Shown: positions 16,729 to 26,038, counted from the first letter of the stretch. The stretch is 64,000 nt of DNA from JACKCP01 sp034007295 (GCA_034007295.1 JAVERC010000003.1:96854-160853), one strand, 5' to 3'. The notes: generated by a model not told the origin, from the letters alone. Made by a program: numbers and translations.

Positions 16729-17835
16729 CTATAAGTTATGAAGATAATCCATGTCTTTATTTTGGGTATTTTTAGTACCTATTAAAAGAATTATTGTTTT
16801 ATTGTCTTTGTTTCTGCTGAAATAAAGTCTTCCTGTATATCCGAAAATAACTTCAAAAGAGGTATTTTTATTTCTCTTTCCTGAAAAAACTTTTCTTTTA
16901 ATTATAACTTTTTCAGGATCATTATTTAAAAGGTGGATAAGTTCTTCTGCCTTTATCTGAAGTTCTTCTTCAAGTTCTTTGAACCCTTCGTAGGCTTTTT
17001 TTTCCATTATTACGTTTTTATATAAGGTTTCAAATCTTTTGGAAAGAAAATCAAAATCTTTTTTTCTGTGAATTATATTTTTCTTTTTTTCAAGCTCATC
17101 CAGTTTTTCTTTAAGCTCTTCAATTTCCTGCTCTTTTTTTTCCTGAATTTCTTCAAATTTTTTTAATTTCTCTTCAAGAGAGATTATTTCATCAAGCATT
17201 TCTTCTTCGTTGGATTTTGTTTCGCAAAATTTTTCCCTGAGAGATGAGATTTTTTTGGAAAGCCCTTTTTTCTGATTTTCAAGATCATAGAGTAGATCTT
17301 TGTATTTTTTTTCTTCTTTTTGAAGACTGTTTTTTTGATTTTCTCTTAATTTTTTATATTGGATTAAAAATAAAATAAATCCAATGGCAAAGTAAATTAT
17401 TCCAATTACGATTTTGAGCCAGTCAGAAAGGGTTGTTAAAATATGAGTTTCTAATCCTTTTTCAAGTATTTTAAAATTCTCTCTTGCTGTGTTTGCAGAA
17501 TTTATGGAAAAGCCCTGTTCAAGATTATTTTCTTTAAAATCAAGTTTTGGATAAATAATTTTTCCGGATTTGTCTATTACGAAAATTTGTAAGCTTATAA
17601 GATTTTTTTTTACTAAAAAATTTTTTTGGATAAAATGATTTATGTTTTTTTCAATTGCTTTTTCAAGAGAGATTTTACCTTCATAAATTTGGTTTGAATT
17701 GAAAAGCATAATATTTTTTATTTTTTTTTCATAATCTGATTTTAAATAATTATTTGATGAATAAATAGTAAGTGCATATAAAATTGGGGGGATTATAAAG
17801 CATAAAATCATTTTTTTTAAAGGTAAAAGGTTCAT
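16729..17835 (-). CDS. two-TM coiled-coil protein with a RelE-like C-terminal segment
   Basis: This is a 368-residue protein. TM1 lies at about 9-27, then a periplasmic domain of about 105 residues, TM2 at about 140-160, and a long charged coiled coil at about 165-270 made of Glu/Lys heptads. The C-terminal tail at about 300-368 includes RLYFSRNKDNKTIILLIGTK and then NTQNKDMDYL. That ending resembles the last strands of RelE/HigB-like mRNA interferases, where a ...LLxGxKxTQxKDI pattern is common. The likeness is by eye and may reflect fold only. No antitoxin is adjacent, and the gene sits directly upstream of the AAA-OmpA ATPase (nine-base gap), which points to an envelope role. I do not recognise the whole protein. 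Confidence 0.55.
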   Translation of the reverse strand: MNLLPLKKMILCFIIPPILYALTIYSSNNYLKSDYEKKIKNIMLFNSNQIYEGKISLEKAIEKNINHFIQKNFLVKKNLISLQIFVIDKSGKIIYPKLDFKENNLEQGFSINSANTARENFKILEKGLETHILTTLSDWLKIVIGIIYFAIGFILFLIQYKKLRENQKNSLQKEEKKYKDLLYDLENQKKGLSKKISSLREKFCETKSNEEEMLDEIISLEEKLKKFEEIQEKKEQEIEELKEKLDELEKKKNIIHRKKDFDFLSKRFETLYKNVIMEKKAYEGFKELEEELQIKAEELIHLLNNDPEKVIIKRKVFSGKRNKNTSFEVIFGYTGRLYFSRNKDNKTIILLIGTKNTQNKDMDYLHNL

Positions 17836-18136
17836 CTCATGCCTTTTATTATGATTCTTGTTAGTTTAAGTGATTTTTAATCAGCTATAAATGTTTGGTT
17901 CCAGACTAGAATCAAACCAGATTAAAGTTAAGATTAAATATCATTTTTTTTTCTTATTTAAAAGAAGCTAATAAAATATTTTTCAATGGCATTCTTTCTA
18001 TTAAAATTGACATTGATATAATCAAAATATAATATACCTAAAGCTTAAGCCTTTTATTTATATTAAGAAATTTTTAATAAATTAAGTTGGTTATATTTAT
18101 AAATATAAATTCCTGAAAACTATCTTCTTTAGTCAT

Positions 18137-18255
18137 TGATTTAACGATTTTTAAGTTCGCTGCATATAAAATCAAATTGTACTAGACTATACTTTTGTTA
18201 TGCCTGATGGTATTTAACGCATAAAAGTTGCAAAATATGAAACATTCTATCCAGG
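18137..18255 (+). repeat. family B repeat, copy 3 (internally deleted)
   Basis: It keeps the left part (CGATTTTTAAGTTCGCTGCAT, matched from ACGATTTT on), the middle AGACTATACTTTTGTTATGC block and the right end AAATATGAAAC ... TCCAGG. It lacks about 80 bases in the second half and has drifted elsewhere. The region 17836-18136 before it is AT-rich and shows no gene. Confidence 0.65.
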
Positions 18256-18304
18256 AATAAAGAATTACGAAATAAAAAGGAACTCCTGATTCAATTTGCT
18301 GATT

Positions 18305-18440
18305 AGTGATTGGCCGAAAACAAGAATTTTGTTTCCTTCAACGAAGATGAAAAATTTAGCCTTATACGTTGAGTATTCTGAGGATTAAATTTTGAATCTG
18401 ATTTTAGAATGAGCAAAAAAGGCAGTTTTCTCAACTATTA
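18305..18440 (+). repeat. family A repeat, copy 2
   Basis: It starts AGTGATTGGCCGAAAAC, contains AAAAATTTAGCC and GGATTAAATTTTGAATCTGA, and ends GGCAGTTTTCTCAACTATTA. It lies between a family-B remnant and the PilZ gene. Confidence 0.85.
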
Positions 18441-18501
18441 ATATAGAAATTTCATGTTAAGTTTTGTTTTTTAACACAATATTAACTAAAGGAGGGAAAT
18501 A

Positions 18502-18831
18502 ATGGAAAGGGATAACAGAATGTTTGAGAGGCATGAATGCCAGCTGCCTGTTCAGGTCTGTTCTAAAGATGACCCTGAAAATTATTATTATGGGTTAACT
18601 TATAATTACAGTAACGGAGGAATGTATGTCAAAATAGATGCAAAATTAAATCCTGATTATTCTTATTTTATTAGAATGTTAAATTATAGTCCTGAAGCAA
18701 GAGGTCCTGAAAAATATCAAATTCTTAATGCAAAAGTCAGATGGTTAAAACGTGCTGAAAGTTACTCAGCCTTAAAGCAGGGGTATTACTATGGCTATGG
18801 TTTTGAATATTCAGCCCCTGCTGCCTATTGA
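18502..18831 (+). CDS. PilZ domain protein (probable cyclic di-GMP receptor)
   Basis: This is a 109-residue single-domain protein. Both ligand motifs are intact: RMFER (RxxxR) at about residues 6-10 and NYSNGG (D/NxSxxG) near 35-40. The end YYGYGFEYSAP is the usual final strand. By family it binds cyclic di-GMP and passes the signal to a partner, often in motility, biofilm or exopolysaccharide control. A strong AAAGGAGGG ribosome site precedes the start. It is followed after 73 bases by a PEP-CTERM protein, so a link between c-di-GMP and surface protein export is possible but unproven. Confidence 0.85.
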   Translation: MERDNRMFERHECQLPVQVCSKDDPENYYYGLTYNYSNGGMYVKIDAKLNPDYSYFIRMLNYSPEARGPEKYQILNAKVRWLKRAESYSALKQGYYYGYGFEYSAPAAY

Positions 18832-18904
18832 TTTGAAACAATGGGGCTTAGTGGTTTTTTATTATGAATTTTGTGTTTAAAAATTTTAATTGAGAGGTGG
18901 TTTT

Positions 18905-19561
18905 ATGAAAAAATATGATTTTATGAAACAATTTAAGATTTTTTTATGCGGCTTTTTATTAAGCTTTATATTGGTTATAAATGTTTATTCTGCATCCTAT
19001 GATTTTTTAATGGGTGAGGGTTCTTATATTGATATTTCAGGAACTCAAAATTTTTTAGAGTTTCATTCCATAGTTAATCCAAAGTTAACTGGCTTTGGTT
19101 TTACCTTGAATGAAGGAGAATCAAGAGAAATTAAATTTGGGAAAGTATGGACAGAAGAAAAATGGATAAATGATGACGATATTTGCTCTGGAATAATTAA
19201 AGCTTATTTAGACTTTGATAGCCCAGAATTAATTCAGGCTGTCGGAGGTACTTCTATAGGATTTGAAGCAGGATTTTTCAATTGTATAGAAGGCTGGAGA
19301 TTAAACTGGAATAATCCTGAGCCTATTTCTTTTGGAAATGGAGGACTTTTTTCTATTATTTTATATGACTTGAAGTTTGAAAGCTTATGTGGCCCTGATG
19401 GTTGTTTTTTAAATCCCGGGAAAAAGTTTGTTTTCGCAGAAATCGAACTAATAAAGGCACCAATTGCCCATTCACCTGAACCATCAACAATGATTTTGTT
19501 TGGACTTGGTCTACTCTGTTTTGCAGGACTTGCTTCAGGAAAAAAGTTCAGAAAAAATTAA
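18905..19561 (+). CDS. secreted PEP-CTERM sorting-domain protein
   Basis: This 218-residue protein has a signal peptide at about 1-30 (FLCGFLLSFILVINVYSAS). A beta-rich body contains two or three cysteines (ESLCGPDGCF). The C-terminus SPEPSTMILFGLGLL then ends SGKKFRKN, a standard PEP-CTERM tripartite signal. The start at 18905 follows GAGAGGTGG; a TTG at 18890 in frame is unlikely. The function of the body is unknown. It shares no obvious body similarity with the other PEP-CTERM protein at 7405-8295. Confidence 0.88.
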   Translation: MKKYDFMKQFKIFLCGFLLSFILVINVYSASYDFLMGEGSYIDISGTQNFLEFHSIVNPKLTGFGFTLNEGESREIKFGKVWTEEKWINDDDICSGIIKAYLDFDSPELIQAVGGTSIGFEAGFFNCIEGWRLNWNNPEPISFGNGGLFSIILYDLKFESLCGPDGCFLNPGKKFVFAEIELIKAPIAHSPEPSTMILFGLGLLCFAGLASGKKFRKN

Positions 19562-19582
19562 AATTAAATTAATATAAAAATT

Positions 19583-19617
19583 AAAAGGCTTTTGGATTTT
19601 ACCAAAGGCCTTTTTTT
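19583..19617 (+). terminator. intrinsic terminator after the PEP-CTERM gene
   Basis: Stem AAAAGGCTTTTGG with CCAAAGGCCTTTT (one wobble pair), followed directly by a run of T. Confidence 0.8.
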
Positions 19618-19746
19618 ATTTATACTGCTCAAATTAAATTTATTCATGATATTTTATTAAAAACAATATTTAAAATAATCATGAATCAAGTTTATTTAAA
19701 ACAAAGTAAGTATTTAAAATTTTAATTTATAAAATCAGGTGGTTTA

Positions 19747-20766
19747 ATGAGTAAAATTCTTGTTACAGGCGGAGCAGGCTACATAGGAAGTCATACCTGT
19801 GTTGAGCTTTTGAGTTCAGGTTATGAAGTTGTTGTGGTAGACAACCTTGAAAATTCCAGTAAAAAGGCAATTGAACGTGTTGAAAGCATCACAGGTAAAA
19901 ATCTGGATTTAGTTATCGGAGATATTCGTGACGAAAAAATTCTTGATAAAATTTTTAAGAATCAAATGGTTGACTCAGTAATTCATTTCGCAGGATATAA
20001 GGCTGTTGGTGAATCTGTTGAATTTCCCCTGAAATATTATGAAAACAATGTATCTGGCACAATTTTTCTTTTGGAAAAAATGAAGGAGTACAATGTAAAA
20101 AATATTGTATTCAGCTCATCTGCAACTGTTTACGGTGATCCCCATGAAGTTCCAATTAAGGAGGACTTTCCTTTAAAGCCTTATAATCCATACGGCAAGA
20201 CAAAAAGAATGGTTGAGATGATTCTTGAAGATATTTATGAGTCCGACAAATCATGGAATATCGGCCTTTTAAGGTATTTCAATCCGGTAGGAGCACATGA
20301 AAGCGGTCTAATAGGAGAAGATCCAAGGGGAATTCCAAATAATCTTACTCCATATATTACTCAGGTTGCTGTTGGAAAATTGAAAAAACTTTCTGTATTT
20401 GGAAATGATTATCCAACAAAAGACGGAACAGGTGTAAGGGATTTTATTCATGTAAAAGACCTTGCACTTGGTCATGTCAAAGCAATTGAAAAAATAATGG
20501 AAAAACCAGGGCTTTTTTCGGTTAATTTAGGAACAGGAAAAGGCTATTCTGTTTTAGAGGTTTTAAAGGCATTTGAAAAGGCATGTAAAAAGGAAATTCC
20601 ATATTCAATTGAGGCAAGAAGGGCTGGTGATATTGCAAAATGCTATGCTGATACAAATTTAGCAAAAAATTTTTTAAATTGGGAAGCAATGTTTGGGATA
20701 GAAAAAATGGCAGAAGATGCCTGGAACTGGCAGAAAAATAATCCTGACGGATATGGGGATAACTGA
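19747..20766 (+). CDS. galE: UDP-glucose 4-epimerase
   Basis: This 339-residue short-chain dehydrogenase-like enzyme interconverts UDP-glucose and UDP-galactose, feeding surface polysaccharide synthesis. The NAD loop is VTGGAGYIGSHT at residues 5-16. The catalytic set is SSSATVYG near 123-130 and YGKTK near 149-153. The signature RYFNPVGAHESGLIGEDPRG near 177-196 is specific for GalE. Length is exactly that of the family. Two bases separate its stop from the SUI1 gene, and a GGTGG site precedes the ATG. Confidence 0.96.
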   Translation: MSKILVTGGAGYIGSHTCVELLSSGYEVVVVDNLENSSKKAIERVESITGKNLDLVIGDIRDEKILDKIFKNQMVDSVIHFAGYKAVGESVEFPLKYYENNVSGTIFLLEKMKEYNVKNIVFSSSATVYGDPHEVPIKEDFPLKPYNPYGKTKRMVEMILEDIYESDKSWNIGLLRYFNPVGAHESGLIGEDPRGIPNNLTPYITQVAVGKLKKLSVFGNDYPTKDGTGVRDFIHVKDLALGHVKAIEKIMEKPGLFSVNLGTGKGYSVLEVLKAFEKACKKEIPYSIEARRAGDIAKCYADTNLAKNFLNWEAMFGIEKMAEDAWNWQKNNPDGYGDN

Positions 20767-20768
20767 AT

Positions 20769-21128
20769 ATGAATCTGGTTTATTCAACAGAATCTGGTAA
20801 AATTTGTAAAGTCTGTAAAAAACCTCAAGCTGAATGTATTTGTAAAAAAAAGAAAAAGGATTTAATTCAAAATATAAATATTCCAAATGACGGAATAATA
20901 AGGCTTTTAAAAGAATCAAAAGGAAGAAAAGGCAAAGGCGTAACCCTTGTTGCAGGAATTGATAAAAATGAAGATGAACTTAAAAAAATAGCAAAGCTGT
21001 TAAAACAAAAATGCGGTTCAGGGGGAACAGTAAAAAATCATATTATCGAAATTCAGACAGACAACAGGGAAGTATTAAAGCAGGAACTTGAAAAAATGGG
21101 TTTTAAGGTTAAAATTTCAGGAGGATGA
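20769..21128 (+). CDS. yciH: SUI1/eIF1-like translation factor (YciH family)
   Basis: This is a 119-residue protein. A short N-terminal metal-binding-like part (CKVCKKPQAECIC, residues 13-25) is followed by the SUI1 domain at about 50-119. That domain has GRKGKGVTLVAGI, LKKIAKLLKQKCGSGGTVK and the closing LEKMGFKVKISGG. By family it binds the small ribosomal subunit near the P site and influences start-codon choice; its bacterial role is little known. It is placed between galE and a tautomerase. The GGAGG for the next gene is formed from its last codons. Confidence 0.9.
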   Translation: MNLVYSTESGKICKVCKKPQAECICKKKKKDLIQNINIPNDGIIRLLKESKGRKGKGVTLVAGIDKNEDELKKIAKLLKQKCGSGGTVKNHIIEIQTDNREVLKQELEKMGFKVKISGG

Positions 21129-21129
21129 C

Positions 21130-21357
21130 ATGCCCCATATTATTGTAAAGATGTACCCGGGAAGAAGTCTGGAGCAAAAGCAGGAGTTTGCATTAAAAAT
21201 TACAGATGAGGCAGTAAAAATTCTTGGCTGTTCAGCTGATTCAGTTTCAGTCGCAATAGAAGAAATTGAGCAGGAAAACTGGAAATATCAGGTGTATTAT
21301 CCAGATATAGAAGAAAAAAAAGAAACGCTTTATAAAAAGCCGGGTTACAGCTTTTAG
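21130..21357 (+). CDS. 4-oxalocrotonate tautomerase family protein
   Basis: This is a 75-residue tautomerase-superfamily subunit. The catalytic proline is at position 2 right after the start (MPHIIVKMYPGRS), which fixes the ATG at 21130, with GGAGG six bases upstream inside the end of yciH. The body EQKQEFALKITDEAVKILG and VSVAIEEIEQENW is typical of the PptA/YdcE type, slightly longer than the 62-residue 4-OT type. The physiological substrate is unknown. Confidence 0.85.
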   Translation: MPHIIVKMYPGRSLEQKQEFALKITDEAVKILGCSADSVSVAIEEIEQENWKYQVYYPDIEEKKETLYKKPGYSF

Positions 21358-21383
21358 AAAAACAACAAAAAGGATTATTCTTT

Positions 21384-21707
21384 ATGAAAAAAAAGATATT
21401 TGCATTATCAATTGTTTTTGCACTGATTTTTTTTGTTAGTCCTTTATTTGCAGGTTTTAATTGCATCACCCATGAAAGAGGAGTCAAAATAGTCTGGTTT
21501 GGGGAAAAGGGCTATGTTGAATTCACAAAAATAAGAAATCTTACTTCAGATTTTAATGTTCTTGTTTATGCTGAAAATGAATCAAGGGTTTTGTTTTCCG
21601 GACTTCCTGTCGCTAACCAGAAAATTCAGATTCCAAAGGGAATAAAAGAGGTAGGACTTAAAATATCTTCAGGACAGGGAGAAGTCTGTTATTCAAGAGG
21701 TAATTAG
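21384..21707 (+). CDS. small secreted protein of unknown function
   Basis: This 107-residue protein has a clear signal peptide (MKKKIFALSIVFALIFFVSP, cleavage near residue 23). The mature part is about 84 residues with two cysteines (FNCITHE and EVCYSR) that could form one disulfide. The family is not recognised. It is 26 bases downstream of the tautomerase and probably shares its transcript. Confidence 0.6.
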   Translation: MKKKIFALSIVFALIFFVSPLFAGFNCITHERGVKIVWFGEKGYVEFTKIRNLTSDFNVLVYAENESRVLFSGLPVANQKIQIPKGIKEVGLKISSGQGEVCYSRGN

Positions 21708-21821
21708 CAGCTGAAAAAAATTGAAGTTTTTGGCCAGTTATTGATTGGTTTTAAGCCAGAACTTTTATAAAAAGGTCTTTTGGATACGGGGCAGTATTGC
21801 TGATTTTATAAATTTATTTTT

Positions 21822-21860
21822 ATTGGCTGATTTCCAGATATTCAATGAAAATCAGCCAAT
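21822..21860. other. 12-bp perfect inverted repeat between convergent genes
   Basis: Arms ATTGGCTGATTT and AAATCAGCCAAT with a 15-base loop. It lies between converging genes, but neither side has a clear T-run, so it is either a weak two-way terminator or a structured 3' end. Confidence 0.5.
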
Positions 21861-21907
21861 AAAGTAAGTCAGCTTAATTAGGAAAAATTTAGTGCATGAA
21901 TTAAAAT

Positions 21908-23530
21908 CTAGAATTTCCAGATAAATTCTGCAGCAAGTCTCATTGCAGTATCATCTGCTTTTGCACCCATGGCTTCAGTCACATCTTCAATAACTTCGCC
22001 TGGCAGTAAAAATGCAGCCTGTCCCTGAATAAAGGTATGTTTTGAAAGAACAAGTGTTACAATGTTATCCCATTCTGTTCCTGCATATCCTGAATCAACT
22101 ATTGTTGTTTGGCCTGGTACAACAAAGTTTTTAACCATAATATCTTCATTCCACCAGAAACTGTTAATATTTGATTTAAAGCTTAATGTTTTTTTGGGAG
22201 CAGCACTTAATCCAAGAGAAGTCATAAGCATACCCGGGTTATCGCCCCGTCCTGCACCAAGAGCACCAAAGGCAGGCTGTCCGCCTGTGTAAACAGGAGT
22301 TCCGTTTCCATGCATTTCAGGAAGAAATCCATAAAGAGTTGAACCAAATACAAAGTTTGTGTCCGCAAGAATTGTATGTTCCCCTCCAAATATACCTGAA
22401 AATCTCTGAACATTATTTATTCCGTTGTAGCCTTCAAGTTTTCCGTCATTTGGGTTGTCATCGCCTGAGGTATAAATAAATCCAAAATGGGGTGTAAGTT
22501 TTATTCCAAGATCAAGATTAACTGCAATATCACCTGAAAGTGCATATGCATTTATATCATAGTCTTTGTGAAGTTTTCCGTTGTAATCTTTAAGATTTGC
22601 ACCTTCTGCTTCACCAAACTGATAAACTGCTTCACCAAAAAGTTTTATTTTTCCTATATTTCCGTTGTAATACATTCCAAGATGATGGGAATTTGTTTTT
22701 GGGTCATTTTCAATTCCAGTTTTTGTGAGAGCAGAATAAAGGTCTTTTGAACTAACATTTCTTATTTTGTCAAGTCCGTAAAAGAAATGATATTTATGTT
22801 CTTTGCTTGGATTAAATGTAAGATAACCTGCAATTAATGTTCTGTCAGAATCTTCGCTGTCTTCAAGTGTTGTAAAAGATGTCTGGAAATTGTTTTCATC
22901 AAGTTTAAAGTATCCCACATTCCAGCTTATTTTCTGATCTCCGCCTGTAATCCAGAAGCCGGGGTTATCATCAGCATAAACAAGTCCTGCTGCATATCCG
23001 TGGTCAAGCCCCCATATATCCCATCCTGCATGAAATCTCATGTTAAAGGGAAGTGCCATTGTTGCATGAAGTCTTTCAAGACCATAGTCGCTGTGATCGT
23101 CTGTTTTTCCGCCTCTTTCATCAACAGATGCTGTATCAAGGGGACGGTCAAATTCAAGAGCTGCAAAAAAGCTCCATTTTTCATCTTCCGGGACAGCATT
23201 GAATGTAAGCCTTGTTTCAGTTCTTATATGCTCATTATTGACCCAGCCGGATTCATTTGCATGATTTCTAAAAAATGAAGAGTTGAGGTTTCCGCCAAGA
23301 TATCCGCCCTTGGCTTTGTCAGACATTCCAAAATCCCAGTCTGTTTCAGATGTGGGAATAATTCTTGCGTGGCCGCCAAAGCTCATCATAATGTTATTGT
23401 TTGTTTTCACACTTACTGCTGCATCCTTGTTAAGACTTAGTTCAAGGATATCTTTTTCAGTTGTGTCAGCCAGAGCATTTGCTGTAAAAAGCATTGATAA
23501 TGCAAACAGCCCGGTAATAAATTTTTTCAT
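21908..23530 (-). CDS. porin-like outer-membrane beta-barrel protein
   Basis: This 540-residue protein has a signal peptide at residues 1-21 (MKKFITGLFALSMLFTANAL). A coiled-coil-like start (EKDILELSLNKDAAV) is followed by a long beta-rich domain with alternating aromatic residues and many Gly/Asp/Asn turns. The chain ends AAEFIWKF, with the terminal phenylalanine required for barrel insertion. No known substrate signature is visible, so it is called only porin-like. It is a single gene reading away from the neighbouring sigma-54 activator. Confidence 0.75.
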   Translation of the reverse strand: MKKFITGLFALSMLFTANALADTTEKDILELSLNKDAAVSVKTNNNIMMSFGGHARIIPTSETDWDFGMSDKAKGGYLGGNLNSSFFRNHANESGWVNNEHIRTETRLTFNAVPEDEKWSFFAALEFDRPLDTASVDERGGKTDDHSDYGLERLHATMALPFNMRFHAGWDIWGLDHGYAAGLVYADDNPGFWITGGDQKISWNVGYFKLDENNFQTSFTTLEDSEDSDRTLIAGYLTFNPSKEHKYHFFYGLDKIRNVSSKDLYSALTKTGIENDPKTNSHHLGMYYNGNIGKIKLFGEAVYQFGEAEGANLKDYNGKLHKDYDINAYALSGDIAVNLDLGIKLTPHFGFIYTSGDDNPNDGKLEGYNGINNVQRFSGIFGGEHTILADTNFVFGSTLYGFLPEMHGNGTPVYTGGQPAFGALGAGRGDNPGMLMTSLGLSAAPKKTLSFKSNINSFWWNEDIMVKNFVVPGQTTIVDSGYAGTEWDNIVTLVLSKHTFIQGQAAFLLPGEVIEDVTEAMGAKADDTAMRLAAEFIWKF

Positions 23531-23800
23531 AAAATCTCCTCTTTTTTTGGTTCACTAAATTTTATTTATGAAATGCAAAGCTTAACTTTATTGCAGAACA
23601 GCTTAATTAATACAAGGTTAAAACTTGATTTTTCTGGGATTTTGAGTACAAAAAATTACTTAAAAAAAGTGGAAAAGGTCAATTTTATTTTAAACGTTGT
23701 TTTTTATGCAATACCTGATTAATATTATCATTTTTAAAAAGACCCTCAGCAGGGAATAAGAGGTTTTATAAATATAAATAAATGTCAAAAAGAGGCCTTA

Positions 23801-25942
23801 ATGTCTAAATTTTATAGCAGTTTTTTAATCCCTTTATCAAGTATTTTCAGCTTTGCCTCAAAAACTGATAATTTGACTGATTTTTTGAATTTTTTTTTTG
23901 AAAGCAGTCATATAAATTTTTTTGATTTTGTCTTTTTAAGTAAAGATGGTGATCTTGAGTATTATAAAAACAAGTATATTGCAATTTCTGGAGCAGAAAA
24001 AAAGGTAAAGGAAAACCTTGATTATTTTAGCCTGGCTAAAGATGGATACTTGAATTTTTTTAAAATCAAAAATTCCAATTTTGATAAATTGCAATATTGC
24101 ATTATCAGGTCTGATAAGGTTTTAAGGTCTGAAGAAATTGAGTTTACAAGTGTTTTTTTAGAAAAAATTTCCTTGGTTTACTCACAAATTGAGTCAGGGG
24201 TTCTAGATTTAGAAAAATTAGAAAAACTTGCAGCCAATGAAGAAATGTATAGAAGTGTTTTTGAAAACACAGGAACAGGTACAATTATAATTGATTATGA
24301 AATGCTGATTTTATATGCAAATCAAAAATTTTGCCAGCTTACAGGCTTTTCCAAGGAAGAACTGGAAAATAAAATGAAATGGTCTACTTTTGTCTACAAA
24401 GACGATGTAGGTAAAATGCAGAGCTATCACTATGGAAGAAGAAAGAAAAATAACAATATCCCTGAAGAATATGAGTGCAGGGTAATAGATAAAGAAGGCA
24501 ATTTAAAATATATTTATATGAAAGTCGGAATGATACCCGGAACCGATAAAAGCATTGCTTCATTTATGGACATTACAAACAGAAAAGAAGCTGAAATTAA
24601 ATTAAAGGAAAGTAAATCCCAGCTTTCAGTTATTCTGGAAAATTTTGACGGGCTTATTTATATAGTAAATGAAAATTATGAAATAGAATTTATGAATAAA
24701 GCACTTGAAAAGCGTGGAGGAATTAATGACGCAGGCAAGTGCTTTAATTTTTTGCATGGGTTTGAGTCTCCGTGTCCCTGGTGTTCAATAGAAAAAGTAT
24801 TTAGGGGTGAAATTGTAAAGGAAGAAATTTTCAGCCCCTATGACAACAAATGGTACTCTTCTGTAACATCTCCCCTTTTGACTCCCTATGAAAAAATAAC
24901 CAGGGCACAGACTATTCTTATAGATATAACTGAAAGAAAGCTTAATGAGGCTGTTTTAAAGGAAAATGCAGAAAATTTAAAAAATGAAAATATTAAATTA
25001 AAATCTTCCATGCGTGAAAGATACCGTCTTGGGAATATTATAGGCAAAAGTTCTAAAATGCAGGATGTTTATGAACTTATTCTAAAAGCTGCCGAGTCTA
25101 GTGCCCATGTAATAGTGTATGGAGAATCAGGTACTGGAAAAGAACTTGTTGCAGCAGAAATTCACAGGCTCAGCAAGAGAAACAAAGAAAATTTTGTACC
25201 TGTAAATTGCGGTGCAATTTCTGAAAGACTTATTGAAAGTGAATTTTTTGGATATAAAAAAGGTGCTTTTACCGGAGCAGATTCCGATAAAAAGGGTTTT
25301 CTTGACAAGGCTGACAAAGGAACTCTTTTTCTTGATGAAATAGGAGAAATCGGACTGAACATGCAGGTTAAGCTTTTGCGTGCTATAGACGGAGCAGGTT
25401 ATACTCCGGTTGGAGGAACTGAAGTCAAAATTCCAGATTTAAGAATAATTGCAGCAACAAACCGGAATTTAAAGGAACTTGTCAAGGAAAGAAATATGAG
25501 GGAGGATTTTTTTTACAGAATTCATGTTATTCCAATAAGACTTCCGGCTCTAAGGGAAAGGCTTGATGATATTCCACTTTTGACAGAGCATTTCCTGTCT
25601 TCGCTTAAGCTTGATAAAAAGCCTGAAATAACAGGAAGACTTCTTGATTCATTTCAAAAATATGACTGGCCTGGGAATATAAGGGAACTTCAAAATATTT
25701 TAAACAGATATGCCGCAATTGGTGATCCAGGTGTTTTAAAAGGTTTTCAGGTGGTGGACAATGACGATTGTGAAGAAATTGATTTTTCGAAAAATTTATC
25801 AGATTTAATTTCAGAATTTGAACAAAGAGTAATTTTTACAGCACTTGAAAAAAACAGATGGCACAAGAATAAAACAGCAGAGTTTTTAGGTATTCACAGG
25901 AAAACTCTTTTTGAAAAAATAAAAAAATATGGAATAAAATAA
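23801..25942 (+). CDS. PAS-containing sigma-54-dependent transcriptional activator
   Basis: This is a 713-residue regulator. The N-terminal 150 residues are of no family I recognise. Two PAS domains follow at about 155-265 and 275-390, the second with a Cys-rich CPWCSIEKVF segment. The AAA+ domain has Walker A GESGTGKE at about 441 and GAFTGAD at about 488, the loop that contacts sigma-54, followed by WPGNIRELQN. A Fis-type helix-turn-helix ends the protein (NKTAEFLGIHRKTLFEKIKKYG). It lacks a receiver domain, so it probably senses a ligand or redox state directly. The downstream acyl-CoA operon has a -24/-12 promoter and two palindromes, making it the likely target. Confidence 0.93.
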   Translation: MSKFYSSFLIPLSSIFSFASKTDNLTDFLNFFFESSHINFFDFVFLSKDGDLEYYKNKYIAISGAEKKVKENLDYFSLAKDGYLNFFKIKNSNFDKLQYCIIRSDKVLRSEEIEFTSVFLEKISLVYSQIESGVLDLEKLEKLAANEEMYRSVFENTGTGTIIIDYEMLILYANQKFCQLTGFSKEELENKMKWSTFVYKDDVGKMQSYHYGRRKKNNNIPEEYECRVIDKEGNLKYIYMKVGMIPGTDKSIASFMDITNRKEAEIKLKESKSQLSVILENFDGLIYIVNENYEIEFMNKALEKRGGINDAGKCFNFLHGFESPCPWCSIEKVFRGEIVKEEIFSPYDNKWYSSVTSPLLTPYEKITRAQTILIDITERKLNEAVLKENAENLKNENIKLKSSMRERYRLGNIIGKSSKMQDVYELILKAAESSAHVIVYGESGTGKELVAAEIHRLSKRNKENFVPVNCGAISERLIESEFFGYKKGAFTGADSDKKGFLDKADKGTLFLDEIGEIGLNMQVKLLRAIDGAGYTPVGGTEVKIPDLRIIAATNRNLKELVKERNMREDFFYRIHVIPIRLPALRERLDDIPLLTEHFLSSLKLDKKPEITGRLLDSFQKYDWPGNIRELQNILNRYAAIGDPGVLKGFQVVDNDDCEEIDFSKNLSDLISEFEQRVIFTALEKNRWHKNKTAEFLGIHRKTLFEKIKKYGIK

Positions 25943-25967
25943 TTAGTAGAGCGGTTAACTTCTCTAT

Positions 25968-25987
25968 TTGTAACTTTCTTGTTACAA
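25968..25987. promoter_or_regulatory. palindromic upstream activator site 1
   Basis: Perfect inverted repeat TTGTAAC-N6-GTTACAA about 160 bases upstream of the -24/-12 promoter of the CoA-transferase operon. It shares its core TGTAAC-N6-GTTACA with site 2, as expected for binding by the adjacent sigma-54 activator. Confidence 0.7.
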
Positions 25988-26038
25988 AATTAAATAACTA
26001 CTTGTTTTTTTGCTGTTACCTTGTTTCTTATTTTTAAT

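Noticed and set aside
13850..18110. Shared upstream motif near AAGCTAGTTATATT (13870) and AAGTTGGTTATATT (18085) as a PEP-CTERM regulon box
   Set aside because: Only two imperfect AT-rich matches, one not close to a PEP-CTERM gene; chance is a sufficient explanation.
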